64,000 nucleotides of DNA from contig JALBUN010000034.1 of assembly GCA_025174535.1 (NCBI GenBank), forward strand, positions 828,001-892,000. Reading direction: 5' to 3'. Within the stretch, counting starts at the first letter, position 1. Each line of letters starts with the position of its first letter. This document shows, in pieces, positions 48,105-57,736 of the stretch. Origin of the DNA: Cantharellus purpuraceus (lineage: Eukaryota > Basidiomycota > Agaricomycetes > Cantharellales > Hydnaceae). A program made the translations under genes and the position numbers. Under the pieces are notes generated by a model. The model did not search any database, was not told the DNA's origin, and worked only from the letters and a program-made list of their open reading frames with translations.

Positions 48105-49846
48105 GTTTTGGAACCCGCAAAATTATGGTGTTAGGGCAAACTCTAAATCACCACAATTCCATGAATGAACAGCTGAGAAGAATATCAAATCCTACTGCAG
48201 CACAACTCCAGAAACGATTTAACGTTTGTACTTTGGTTACAATCCGTTGTAATGGTCAATGCAAACGATACGCAGGAAGGTAATATGTTTCTTAGCAGTA
48301 GGGAACGAATAAGACTTCCAGAGTCTAGAGTTCACGGACGCTTAGGGGTCCAGATATTCCAAAAAGAGGGGAATGCACTTAGAGGCTAGAGGAAGTAGGT
48401 GGATGAATCCAACCGTCCAACCAGTGGCACTCTGAAGCGGGTAACAGCAATGTGTGAAGTAGTCTAGCAACTGCTTCACACGAGTTCAAGATCCTAATGC
48501 TCTGCAAAGGCAGTACACACTAGTAACTTAAACAAGAGCACTAATGGCAGGACTATCGACAGACAATCTCACCCTGTAGATTTGTAGTCACACGAGGTAG
48601 ATACTACACTCACGCCCAAAGCAGGACAATCACTACTTCAAGTGCAATCGAATACAGTTACACAACTGTAAGCGACCCTTGAACTGGACAATCAACAGTT
48701 ACTGAGATATAGAGGATGACACTGTATGTCACTCTAGTCACACTGATGTGCAAATGATGGGGTAGAAAATGGTTATTTATTTCAGAGGCAGAATGGGCTC
48801 CTTTTATATTGTATTTACAGGAGCTGACTAATACTACTGGAAACTTCTACCTATTAATAGATGGAAACTACTGGAAGCTAGTGGAATATGTGAGAAGGGG
48901 GTGGAAGTTTCCTAGTCAATGAGCTGCTTGGATTTGCTCTGACTCATGGCATGAGTCATGGATGGAGTCATAGTGTGACTCAGAGCAGGAGTCATAGTAT
49001 GAGTAATCACAGGAGTCATGATATGAGTCATGGCAGGAGTCATGATATGAGTCATGGCAGGAGTCATGATATGAGTCATGGCAGGAGTCATGATATGAGT
49101 CATGGCAGGAGTCATGATATGAGTCATGGCAGGAGTCATGATATGAGTCATGGCAGGAGTCATGATATGAGTCATGGCAGGAGTCATGATATGAGTCATG
49201 GCAGGAGTCATGATATGAGTCATGGCAGGAGTCATGATATGAGTCATGGCAGGAGTCATGATATGAGTCATGGCAGGAGTCATGATATGAGTCATGGCAG
49301 GAGTCATGATATGAGTCATGGCAGGAGTCATGATATGAGTCATGGCAGGAGTCATTGCATGAGTCACCATTACTCAAATAACTCGGTCAATACTTCGTTT
49401 CCCAGGCTGATTAGCACAGCTATGGGTAGGCATGGCTTCTATTGAACTCTCCACTGAAAATGGAGTCAGGAGCTGCAGTGGTTGTGAAGATATTGAGCAT
49501 TTACTGGCAGTGGTGACCAGATTGAGTCGGAGATTGAAATGAGTCATGTGATTGAAAATGAGTCAGTTGTCCGGGTGACTCCGGCTGACTTTGAGGCTGC
49601 TGACATCTGCGAAGGTTTGTGGGTCCATGTGGGTCCCAAAACTTGCCCAGCAGAACAATAAGTTTGTAGACTCATTTCTGCATGGAAAATTCCCAAAAAA
49701 ATATGAAAAAATAGAGAATATTTGAATGGCCCTGAATCAAGAGAAAGCAGCAGATATATGCTGATATTTTAAGGCCATCAAGCGGAATTGTACAGTTTCA
49801 GGACTTTAAACAAGATCTTTTTAAGGGAAAACCAGTTCCCATACAG
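48105..49846 (-). mobile_element. young LTR1 solo LTR, 1742 bp, with an internal 24-bp array
   Basis: The ends are TGTTTTGGAAC...GTTCCCATACA, an imperfect 11-bp inverted repeat with TG/CA termini. It is flanked by GATAC on both sides (48100-48104 and 49847-49851); LTR2 copy A shows the empty site, with a single GATAC. A TATA box on the minus strand (AATATAAAAG at 48801-48810) gives the transcription direction, so the array at 49014-49349 falls about 200-550 bp upstream of it in U3. The sequence keeps CpG sites that are TpG or CpA in the older LTR1 copies. No gag or pol. Confidence 0.88.
49014..49349. repeat. 14 x 24 bp minisatellite; each unit carries a perfect ATGAGTCAT
   Basis: Fourteen tandem 24-bp units, virtually identical. 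Each contains the 9-bp palindrome ATGAGTCAT, the optimal Gcn4/AP-1 bZIP site, and a partial site GGAGTCATG. Diverged units flank both sides, and further perfect ATGAGTCAT copies occur at 48951-48959 and 49539-49547. Because 24 is a multiple of three and the unit lacks stops in several frames, long artificial frames cross it on both strands. Confidence 0.95.
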
Positions 49847-51078
49847 ATACCATATGGAGACGTATCACTAAGACAATAAGGAGTATTTGTTGTGGATGCT
49901 GACTGAAGTCCTCATGTGACTCAGGGTCAACTTACCTTTGGAGCCGTAGGGAAGATGGTATTGGTGGACGTTTCTATTGTTCTTTTATATGACTCACCCC
50001 TGTTTCATCTTTTAATTCATTCATACATGACTTACTCATCCTTGTTCTATTTTTGGTTCTTTTATTACTCATCACCCCCTATTCTTACAAAGATTACCCC
50101 TATCTGTTGCTTCATTTCTCCATGATTTCCCCATTAGTAGTTCAACTTCACACACTTCATCAGCTGGCTTGATCAGCATATCTTGCATCATATCGCATCA
50201 TTTGCTCCTCATATTGTGTCGTTGTGCCCTGGGGATTTGTATATAAAAGGGTGCTAGTTTTCGCCTTTGGAATCAATCAACAAGTTTTCAGCCAACGCTC
50301 TAAAGTCAAAGTCCACGCTCTAAGTCTATGCTCTACGCTCTACATCACAATCCATCATCTCTACACTGAGGTAAAACACCTTGGTTCAACGATCAGATTT
50401 CCCTCTGCCACTGAGAGGTTGCTTCTCCTGAAACCAGCTTTCGTGTACCTCCCAACCGGGCTCCGCATTGTCATCCAGTCACAGAGCACAATCAGCCATC
50501 AGAACCGACCTTTTGCTCCCATCCTCATCCAACCACAGAGCACTATTCCACTTCCCTGTTACTAAGTGCTACCTCTACCCCTCGACCTGATTGATCTTTG
50601 GAGTGCTGAACAACTGCATTACACACCATCTGTTTGCTAGGACCGTTGCGCGCAGGCTTATAGGATCTATTCCATAAGCGAACCGACACCGTCAACTCCA
50701 CCTCTGTCAACTCCACCTCCGTCAACTCCAGACCTCACCATTGTTCTCCTCATTAGTAGTCTTCTTCTTATGGGTTACAACAACCATTATACTTTCTAAT
50801 TGTTTAGTATTAGTTCGGACATGAGTCCGAACTCCGAACTCCTTTCCATGTTGTATTCCCTATTAGTCTTGTTGTCTTATCGCTTTTAGTTTTACCATTC
50901 AATTCTCTACATACTTATATGGGCTACTTCTTGTATGTTACAGTAGTTCATATATCAACTAAGATTCCCCATCAGCTTCTTGGTTACTAGCTTCTTGACA
51001 AGTATCTTCTTGACAAGTCGAACTCCAGATCTTTGATCCAACTCCGAACTCCGAAATACTGGACCGACGATTCAAGGA

Positions 51079-52474
51079 TGTTTTGGAACCGTGAACTTCA
51101 ACCTAAACTGTGGTGTTAATCACAATCTAAGTTTAGCCCGAGGATGTATGACCTTTCAAGGCTAGCAATAAGCTTGAAACTATTTTAACAGAGAACCCAA
51201 TTAAGAAATTATACTCCGGTGAGCAATCACAATCAATGTTGCCACAGGAAGTGAAGCAATAGAGATTTATGCTTGTCACGTGTAGTTCACACTTTACTGC
51301 TGATGCAATGTAAAGTCAAAGATTGACAGGCGTTCAAGGGTTCAGATACTTCAAAGGGGAAAGTAACCTAGTGCCTTAGTACCGCGGGTTGAGTGGATTA
51401 AAGCTAACAATAATCCCTTCAACGTAAAAAGATAGATATGCACTTGAACACTTCCTTCTGAACAAGTGTATTCACTGTACGTGTTTATCCGTGATAGAAT
51501 CAACAGTCAAGGGATATTAATCTCATCTCAAAGAGGTGAGTTAATAGACTGTGTTGTTGATTTATTGAAATGCCCACAATTGAACCAACCGATCAATAGC
51601 AAAGTACATGTTAACCTGACTAACCTCAGAGTCTCAATTAAACGTGCAGTATTCTTGACCAATCAATAGCCTAGTACGTATTAACCTGACTAACCTCAGA
51701 GTCTCAATTAAACGTGCAAGATTCTTGATTATAACCAATAGCCCGATACATGATAATTTGGCTAACCTCAGAGTCTCAATTACACGTGTAAGGTTCTTGA
51801 TCAATGAATAACAATTAATACACTTCAAGTTACTGCTCCGAGTGGGCTTGTAGTGTGTTAATTACTAATCAGTTACTCTGTATTAACCTCTTCTCCGAGT
51901 TTGATTAATATTAGAGCCTGCTGCGCTTGTAATATAATAACTTCTGGCTTCTCCGAGAGTCAATCAAAGTTAATATACACTAAGAGTAGCTGATATAAGC
52001 GTGATGCTTATGTGATGATTACTCAATGCTTGAGTAGACACTGCTGTGTGTGTGTGGTAAAAAGATATTATTTATTGCACTGCTGTTGCAGCCCTTTTTA
52101 TATACATGGACTATCTAGCTTATGTAACTAATCAGAGAACATTCCTGGTGCTTAGGGAAGCCCCTGGAAGGAAAGAGATGGCTGGGGAACCTTGTGGAAG
52201 GTCCAGGAAGGTGTCAGAACCTTCTGTGGCCACTTTTGGCTGAAGTGCGCGAACTCTGATGATTATGTAATGCGCACATCGTTCGCTCACGTGCGAGTGC
52301 TCGTCTGAGTTGAATGACAGATTATATCAGCAACCGACCCCTTGTGTACACTTGTGGGCTCAAATACACAAAAAAGCAAAATATAAGTACATTCAATAGA
52401 ACATTTGAAATACCTTTAAACTACTAAATGATAGTCCTTATTTGAAGTAGTTTAGAACTGCATATACCCCAACA
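51079..52474 (-). mobile_element. LTR3 solo LTR, 1396 bp, inside LTR2 copy B
   Basis: Starts TGTTTTGGAACCGTG and ends ATACCCCAACA (TG...CA), flanked by AAGGA at 51074-51078 and 52475-52479. Joining the flanks restores homology with LTR2 copy A around 45890-45935. A TATA box on the minus strand (TATATAAAAAGG, near 52093-52106) indicates minus orientation. It shares only the first dozen bases with LTR1. It carries a 70-bp tandem repeat (51591-51801). No protein-coding content. Confidence 0.85.
51591..51801. repeat. three tandem units of about 70 bp inside LTR3
   Basis: Units at 51591-51660, 51661-51730 and 51731-51801 share the core CTAACCTCAGAGTCTCAATT and end in TTCTTGA. The first two are nearly identical; the third is more diverged and has a 1-bp length change. 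Confidence 0.85.
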
Positions 52475-52830
52475 AAGGAGGTGCAACACATAAGTTGAAG
52501 CCAAGTCCACTCGATCCGACTCAATAGTTATTTGTCCCCATCTGTCTCCGGTTGAACTGGAACAGTAAAGTCCCATCCTCTTTCTCACTAGTATCCAAAC
52601 ACCAGCTACTCCTTTAAACTCCAAGTTTTCAGCACTTAACACTGCCAAGAAATGTATTACTTTTCTGCATATTGTCTGCATTGACCAATACAAAGGATTG
52701 TAACCAAAGTACAAATGTTAAATTGTTTTTTGGAGTTGTGCTGCAGTAGGATTCTTCTCAGCTGTTCATTCATGGAATTGTGGTGATTTAGAGTTTGCCC
52801 TAACACCATAATTTTGCAGGTTCCAAAACA

Positions 52831-53555
52831 GCAGAGGTGAGAATTGGTGAGATGAGAGAAGGGATGAGTAATCTACCTATTGAGTGCAGAGGTAAGAATT
52901 GGCAAGGTGAACAGAGCTAAGTACTGGACATATTTATACTAATGGAGTAGATGTAGACTGAACAACGAGCGGGTGTGGTGAAGTAGGATAATAAGAAATG
53001 GGCAAGTGGATAACATGAGAAGTGGGTAAGTGGATAACATTGACATGGTGCTGTGGAACTGATCATGTGCCTCCTCTAGAGAACACAGACAAATCTTTTG
53101 TCCAAATCAGCTTTGCGCTCTTCAGGCAAGCGCTGTCCTTATGTAATGCAAACCGCTGTTACGGATATTCTCACGGAGTCAGAGTTTCGCGAATCCTGTA
53201 ACTTAACTTTCCAAACTGCATCCTACGACGAGCTGAGACGTTTGTGTCCTGTGACAAGATATCACAATGCGCATCTCAATTACTGACATTCTGCATCGCG
53301 GCACTGTTTTAGTATGTCAACACACTAGTAACACGGTGCTTCATCCTCACCTTCACGTCTACGGCAGTCCCTCGTTGGATTAACTGGATATGGTATATTC
53401 TTGAGTTTTACTGTACACCAAGAAACATTAGAAAAAGGGAAAGGTTAGTTGTATGGTCACTTAGAGATAGGAGACAAATAACGGTGTATTCTGCAAGCGG
53501 TATGAACTTATGTGTTGCACTCTGACATCCCGGTTGAGACGATTCGACACAGTTA
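52831..53555. other. flank between the LTR nest and the next gene
   Basis: About 725 bp. The first 150 bp has degenerate GAATTGG/GAGATGAG-type repeats. A 62-codon frame at 53098-53286 has no recognisable content. No target duplication matching the 52830 LTR end was found. Confidence 0.4.
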
Positions 53556-53672
53556 ATGGCTACACGCGAAGCGGCAATGCGTAAAGATAAGGAAGAAGCA
53601 GAGAAAGAAGAGGCTCTTGCTAGGGCTGCCCAGGACGTCATCGGGTCAAGAGCCACCACAGATAAACCGTAG
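53556..53672 (+). CDS. possible 38-codon protein or last exon
   Basis: ATG at 53556 to TAG at 53670-53672 encodes a charged amphipathic helix (AAMRKDKEEAEKEEALARAA) with strong coding-like composition. An AG acceptor sits six bases before the ATG, so it may instead be the terminal exon of a gene whose earlier exons I cannot find. The 3' end faces the J-domain gene. No family recognised. Confidence 0.25.
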   Translation: MATREAAMRKDKEEAEKEEALARAAQDVIGSRATTDKP

Positions 53673-53848
53673 TATCCTAGGTACTCATTGCAGCCCTACC
53701 CAGTAACGTAGCGCGAAGCAGCATCGTGACGTCAGGAGCCAGTTGCGGGCTACGTTGCGCTCCCTTATTCCTACCATCCATAAAAGTGGTAAACCCCCTG
53801 ACCTGAGGGTGGTTTGTACACCAGAATAATCATAGAGAAATGGAATAA

Positions 53849-55387
53849 TCAATACGAGAGGGAACGTCCTCTGGTGTACCCAGAAGACGGCCCCACGATA
53901 TCTCGAGGCGGTGAAGGTCGCGGACTTGGTAATTCCCTTGTAATTGGTGTACTGTGCAACTTCTCATTCATTGATTGACCTTGCTCTCGGCCATACGATG
54001 CAAACTCCTTGGGATGCTCGACAGGTGAGAGAGATTGTGGAGGAGAAGGAAGTCGGCTTTGCGGCAATGCTCCTTGCCCATGCTGGTCAGTTTCTTGATG
54101 TCGTCTTGCAATCGCCGCATCCCAGTATCCCCGAAGAATGGGATGAGTTTGTAACTGATTGTCGATGATCAGGTTTTCCATCTCTGCTGTTAATGCTGCA
54201 ATCGTGGCATCAGAGGGAACAAAGTGGTTTTCGGAGGAGGGAAAGCCATCGAGGGAAAACGACGCTCCTTTAAGTGAGGAAGGTAGAGCGGATGCACCGT
54301 GCATTGATTGAATTTCCGCAGACAGCATTCGCGAAACTAAAAGACGTATGACATGAGGAATGCACATTGGCAGAGCCCTTGAGTGCTTACCTTCACGATC
54401 GGCCGCGGTAGCAAGAAAAGCCAACTTATCAATGATGGGCTTGACAGCATTCACTGTGAGATCTGAGGCGCGTGCAGATTCCTGCGATGCAGGGAGAAGC
54501 ACCGGCATAACTTTGGATATGGCGATAGAAAGACTCATATATAACTGATGTAAGAATAGCGTGTGTTGATAGGGGACTCGCTTGCCGAACAGTGTAGAGA
54601 GTGGGAAAAACGAGTAACTGCCTAGTGCGCCACTGGACGGGGAGTTAACGATGAGGTAGAACTCCAGGAAAAAAAGCGTGAAAAATAAGAGATTGCGCCA
54701 CTGTAGGACGATCAGATAAGGACATTGACTAAAGTGCTGAAACATACGTATGTGCCCGAATTGGCGGTTCCAAGGGCAGACCAAACAAGAAGAAACCCCA
54801 ATGTTCCAATGTAGAAACCACTGGAAGCTATGAGGCCATGTTTCAGGTATTCTCGAGATGTGGAGCAATCTGTCCAGGTCATAGCGTCCGGTCCAAATCT
54901 GTTTCGAGCTTTCAGTGATAGATCGCTGCTCTTTCATAAGAATATACCTATCGTATGCGAAGCGCTTCACAGGGTGATTGAGTGCCTCATATGCATCCCT
55001 GACCACAATGAAGAGAGGTGCACCTTGCGGTCCTACTCGGTCGGGGTGGTTCTTCCGTGCAAACGCCCTGAACGCCAATTTTAATACCTGATCATCCGCA
55101 TCTGGGTCCACACCGAGCATCTCATAGAAGTTTGGTGGCATTGCCAAGCAAGAATGGATCGTGGTTGTAGCCAGATATGAAAACATAACGAAGGCGTAGC
55201 AATATCGCCATTGAGAAACAGCCTGGGGAGATCCCCTGGCAGGAGGTATATAGTTTGGCTTGATATAGGCAACGAGGAGGTTGTAGAAAGTAACCGTGAG
55301 CCCAGTAGCCCAATTGGGGAGAAAAAACCATCCAGCGTATATCAAGATGGCCCTTGCCATCGGTGACAAGGAAAACAACTCCGCCAT
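53849..55387 (-). CDS. multi-pass membrane J-domain (DnaJ-like) protein
   Basis: The ATG at 55387 gives an N-terminal hydrophobic segment (ARAILIYAGWFFLPNWATGL) and a second one (YCYAFVMFSYLATTTIH). A J-domain follows: NFYEMLGVDPDADDQVLKLA, the HPD motif in RKNHPDRVGP, then VRDAYEALNHPVKRFAYDRF. J-domains stimulate Hsp70 ATPase; a membrane-anchored form would recruit Hsp70 to an organelle surface. An uninterrupted 512-codon frame spans the locus, but three stop-free introns must be removed (54899-54947, 54701-54747, 54337-54390). They restore GPDAMTWTDCSTSREYLKHG, the transmembrane stretch FYIGTLGFLLVWSALGTANS and ADREVSRMLSAEIQS. Two more hydrophobic helices follow (LLFFTLFFLEFYLIV; LYMSLSIAISKVMPVLL), then a Pro/Ser-rich tail. 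The J-domain is certain; the organelle is not. Confidence 0.85.
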   Translation of the reverse strand: MAELFSLSPMARAILIYAGWFFLPNWATGLTVTFYNLLVAYIKPNYIPPARGSPQAVSQWRYCYAFVMFSYLATTTIHSCLAMPPNFYEMLGVDPDADDQVLKLAFRAFARKNHPDRVGPQGAPLFIVVRDAYEALNHPVKRFAYDRYILMKEQRSITESSKQIWTGRYDLDRLLHISRIPETWPHSFQWFLHWNIGVSSCLVCPWNRQFGHIRMFQHFSQCPYLIVLQWRNLLFFTLFFLEFYLIVNSPSSGALGSYSFFPLSTLFGKRVPYQHTLFLHQLYMSLSIAISKVMPVLLPASQESARASDLTVNAVKPIIDKLAFLATAADREGKHSRALPMCIPHVIRLLVSRMLSAEIQSMHGASALPSSLKGASFSLDGFPSSENHFVPSDATIAALTAEMENLIIDNQLQTHPILRGYWDAAIARRHQETDQHGQGALPQSRLPSPPQSLSPVEHPKEFASYGREQGQSMNEKLHSTPITRELPSPRPSPPRDIVGPSSGYTRGRSLSY

Positions 55388-56186
55388 GGTGCCTCACAAC
55401 ACTGGGACACCAGACCCTGGAATGAACGAAAGCAATCAGTATCTTTGCTCTGACCATGGCTGGATGACAAAAGAAATGTTCAGGGAGAAGGTTGATATCA
55501 TGTCCCCGTGCCATGCCATGCCACCGGTCGAGACCCTCGTCGTACTGTAATATGTTAGCTTGTAACCACATGCCCGAGCGTCGAACTTCTGCTCGGACTT
55601 TTGAAACAAGCTGTTTCTTTACCGTTCGAATGAACCACATCTAGAGACCGCCCCAAAAAAGCAAATTTCTTTAAGGAGCTTGGCTAGAATATAAGGGTTC
55701 TGCGGCAACCCAGAAGATCGCAAGCGCAGTCAACAGGTTCATCGCTGAGGAAACTGTAGACTCTGTCCTTTACCGGTGCGTCTTGGACCATACGACGGGC
55801 CAGTCGTTTGAGAGTCAAATAATATAAGTCCTGCCTTACAGTGCGCCATGTGTACCTTTGATGGAAGACACTGAGGAAAGGATTGTTGATAGTCGACAGA
55901 AGGTCAGGACGATGGCAGTGACAAGAGACACAGGGTCGACCCTTTTACTAGAACATCATGATATATGAGGTTGAGAAGCTGGCACTTGCCTGCAGTTTAA
56001 GATTTTTCAAGCTCGTGCTGGTTGTTGGACGCCGCGGTCCCACACGCCAGAAACAATTGTGACACGTGAGTCACTCGGGCGCGGTAACGCGGCTCTCAGG
56101 TGTATATTTCCATGCTAGTCCAGGAAGTTAATGACAATATGTTGCCTCTACATAAATAACCTCTACTACTTCTGTCCCAGCTTCAG
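55388..56186. other. intergenic region upstream of the J-domain gene
   Basis: About 800 bp. A minus-strand frame extends to 55640, but it is out of frame with the J-domain protein and probably overlaps its 5' region by chance. CACGTG occurs near 56062. No other gene was seen. Confidence 0.45.
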
Positions 56187-57300
56187 TTAAAACTCAGGTG
56201 TTGCAGGTGCACTTATGCAAGGGGATCCAATCCTGTGATACCCATCAGGGTTCATGAGGTATTCCTTGAAGAAGTTTCGCCAGTTGGCTGTAGCAAGTAT
56301 AAAGTGACCTGAACCACGTAGATTAATTGAAATGTAATATAAGACATTTGAGTTTCTTACGGACCTCCCCTGTGTCTCTCCACCCTCGCTGCCTTTTCTT
56401 GGCAGACACTGATCAGATGCGAACGCTCGGGAATCACGATCACATCGGTGTCACCAACAACATGGAGAGATGGGGTGGTCAGCTTGGGCGACGTACGAGA
56501 TATGATACGTCCCAACAAGGGATCCGAAGGTACGAAACCGGATATTGGGATGACAAAATCACTTCAAATGAAGTTAACGAGATTATGATACACAAATGTG
56601 TAAAGAACACACAGTGGTGGATGAATGGGTTTGCCGTCGATCATGAAAGGCTCATATGATTCGGGTCTTTCTAACTGACAGCAAGACGAGTGAGTGAGCA
56701 ATTATTGTTATTGTATGAAAATTACTACCCACAAGCTAACATGTCCACACATATAGATTCTATAGGAATGCATCCATAATGAACGCAGTAGTGAGTGTTC
56801 CGTGGCTATCACGCTTGGATTTGAACCACAATGTTGATATCAACCATCACACCGCGAATAGACGAAGGATCTGCGAACCCTGCAAAGGTCATGTGGAGTT
56901 CGGTGCATAAGTCTAATATGACAATTTTTGCAAGCCTGGCATTCTGAATATCTGCATCATTTCTAGTGTTTGTTGACGCACCCCATATACTCACACAAGA
57001 GAGTCACCCCCTTGGAGCGCTGCGCACAGCGGAATCAACAAAGGGCAACCCTTCCCCAATCCCAAGAGCTTGGTGGAGGAGCAACTACGAAAAAACAGTT
57101 TATATGGGGCTCAATGAGAGCTTGTTGTTCTTTAGGGATATACTACGGGAAACTAGATTCCAGGTACGGAGTAAGCCGTTTATATTCAGTGACTTGGCTG
57201 AAAATCGACGGCTCCATACTCAAGGGTGTCCTGGGATTTAGCCAGGCGCAGCAATGGCGGCCGCTTTAGCAGTACGCCAGCGTGTTGACGTCAACGCTAA
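56187..57300. pseudogene. FSH1-type serine hydrolase, copy 1, broken by an internal inversion and a frameshift
   Basis: FSH1 proteins are alpha/beta serine hydrolases. The 3' half lies on the minus strand (56187-56735): GDTDVIVIPERS (catalytic Asp region), an ERHRGG stretch completed across an intron by the active-site His, and ANWRNFFKEYLMNPDGYHRI. The 5' half lies on the plus strand (about 56740-57270): FVDAPHI, SPIPRAWWRSNYEK, ESLLFFRDILRETRF, then GVLGFSQ. Here one base is missing in the nucleophile elbow GFSQG compared with copy 2, shifting the frame into a stop. The halves point in opposite directions, so no intact protein can be made. Flanks are in the same order and direction as copy 2. 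Confidence 0.8.
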
Positions 57301-57736
57301 CAGTAATGACAAACCCATGAAGCATGAGGACTTTCCGCATGGTTGTAGGGGATCCAGATCTCCAACTACCGGATTGATTTGATTGTACACGAAGACCACA
57401 CCATATCGCTCGCTATATAAAAGCTACGGTACTAGTATACCACAGCACATGGGTTATAGAGCACAGCAGTGCAGTGCAGACAGAGCACAGAATATTACCT
57501 ACGCCGATATCATTATAGGCCACAGCGCTATGATTGCTAAGAGTGTACTGTATGCGAGTTGAATATATGCACGCTGGCGGCTGCTGCCAGCGACCAACTA
57601 ACCTATATACTCCCGACTGGTTTCCCGACAGTTGGACGCTAGAAGTGAACACATTTCCAAGCCAGTGCTTATTCTAGTGATAGTAAAAAAGGAAGTCTAT
57701 ATAACAAGCATTAATACCTCTATGAATCTACTTGCT
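57301..57736. other. spacer between FSH1 copies
   Basis: 436 bp. It begins with a stretch repeated after copy 2 (CCCATGAAGCATGAGGACTT here, similar at 58872). A TATATAAAAG element near 57415 points right, but no gene follows on that strand. Nothing else recognised. Confidence 0.45.

Larger units (their letters stand above)
47431..52641 (+). mobile_element. LTR2 solo LTR (copy B), about 2.06 kb after removing nested insertions
   Basis: Starts TGTTACATCC, ends CACTTAACA, and is flanked by CTGCC on both sides (47426-47430 and 52642-52646), a perfect 5-bp target duplication. Homology to copy A covers 47505-48104, 49847-50700 and the stretch after 52475; the two ends and the section around 50.7-51.07 kb differ between copies. 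It carries the same rightward TATA box, TATATAAAAGGG (50240-50251). It is interrupted by LTR1 (48105-49846) and LTR3 (51079-52474). No coding capacity for retroelement proteins. Confidence 0.82.
47298..52830 (+). mobile_element. LTR1 copy in opposite orientation (copy B), the outermost host of the nest
   Basis: 47298-47430 and 52647-52830 are reverse-complement matches to adjacent parts of LTR1 copy A (about 43915-44045 and 43721-43915). The terminus TTCCAAAACA lies at 52821-52830. The two pieces are separated by LTR2 copy B with a perfect CTGCC duplication. The left part is truncated against an LTR2 fragment. It has lost most CpG, fitting an old copy. Confidence 0.7.

Noticed and set aside
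49014..49349. Regular short repeats resembling a CRISPR array
   Set aside because: Units are contiguous with no unique spacers, there are no cas genes, and the genome is eukaryotic. It is a minisatellite in an LTR.
48912..49377. 150-codon repetitive ORFs on both strands as genes
   Set aside because: They result from a 24-bp repeat with no stops. They have no domain and are inside an LTR.
44078..52641. Full-length LTR retrotransposon
   Set aside because: No reverse transcriptase, integrase, protease or gag motif is readable in any frame, and repeat pairs are in separate insertions with their own target duplications.
57415..57424. TATATAAAAG as a promoter facing right
   Set aside because: No gene follows on that strand; the neighbouring FSH1 copy reads in the opposite direction.
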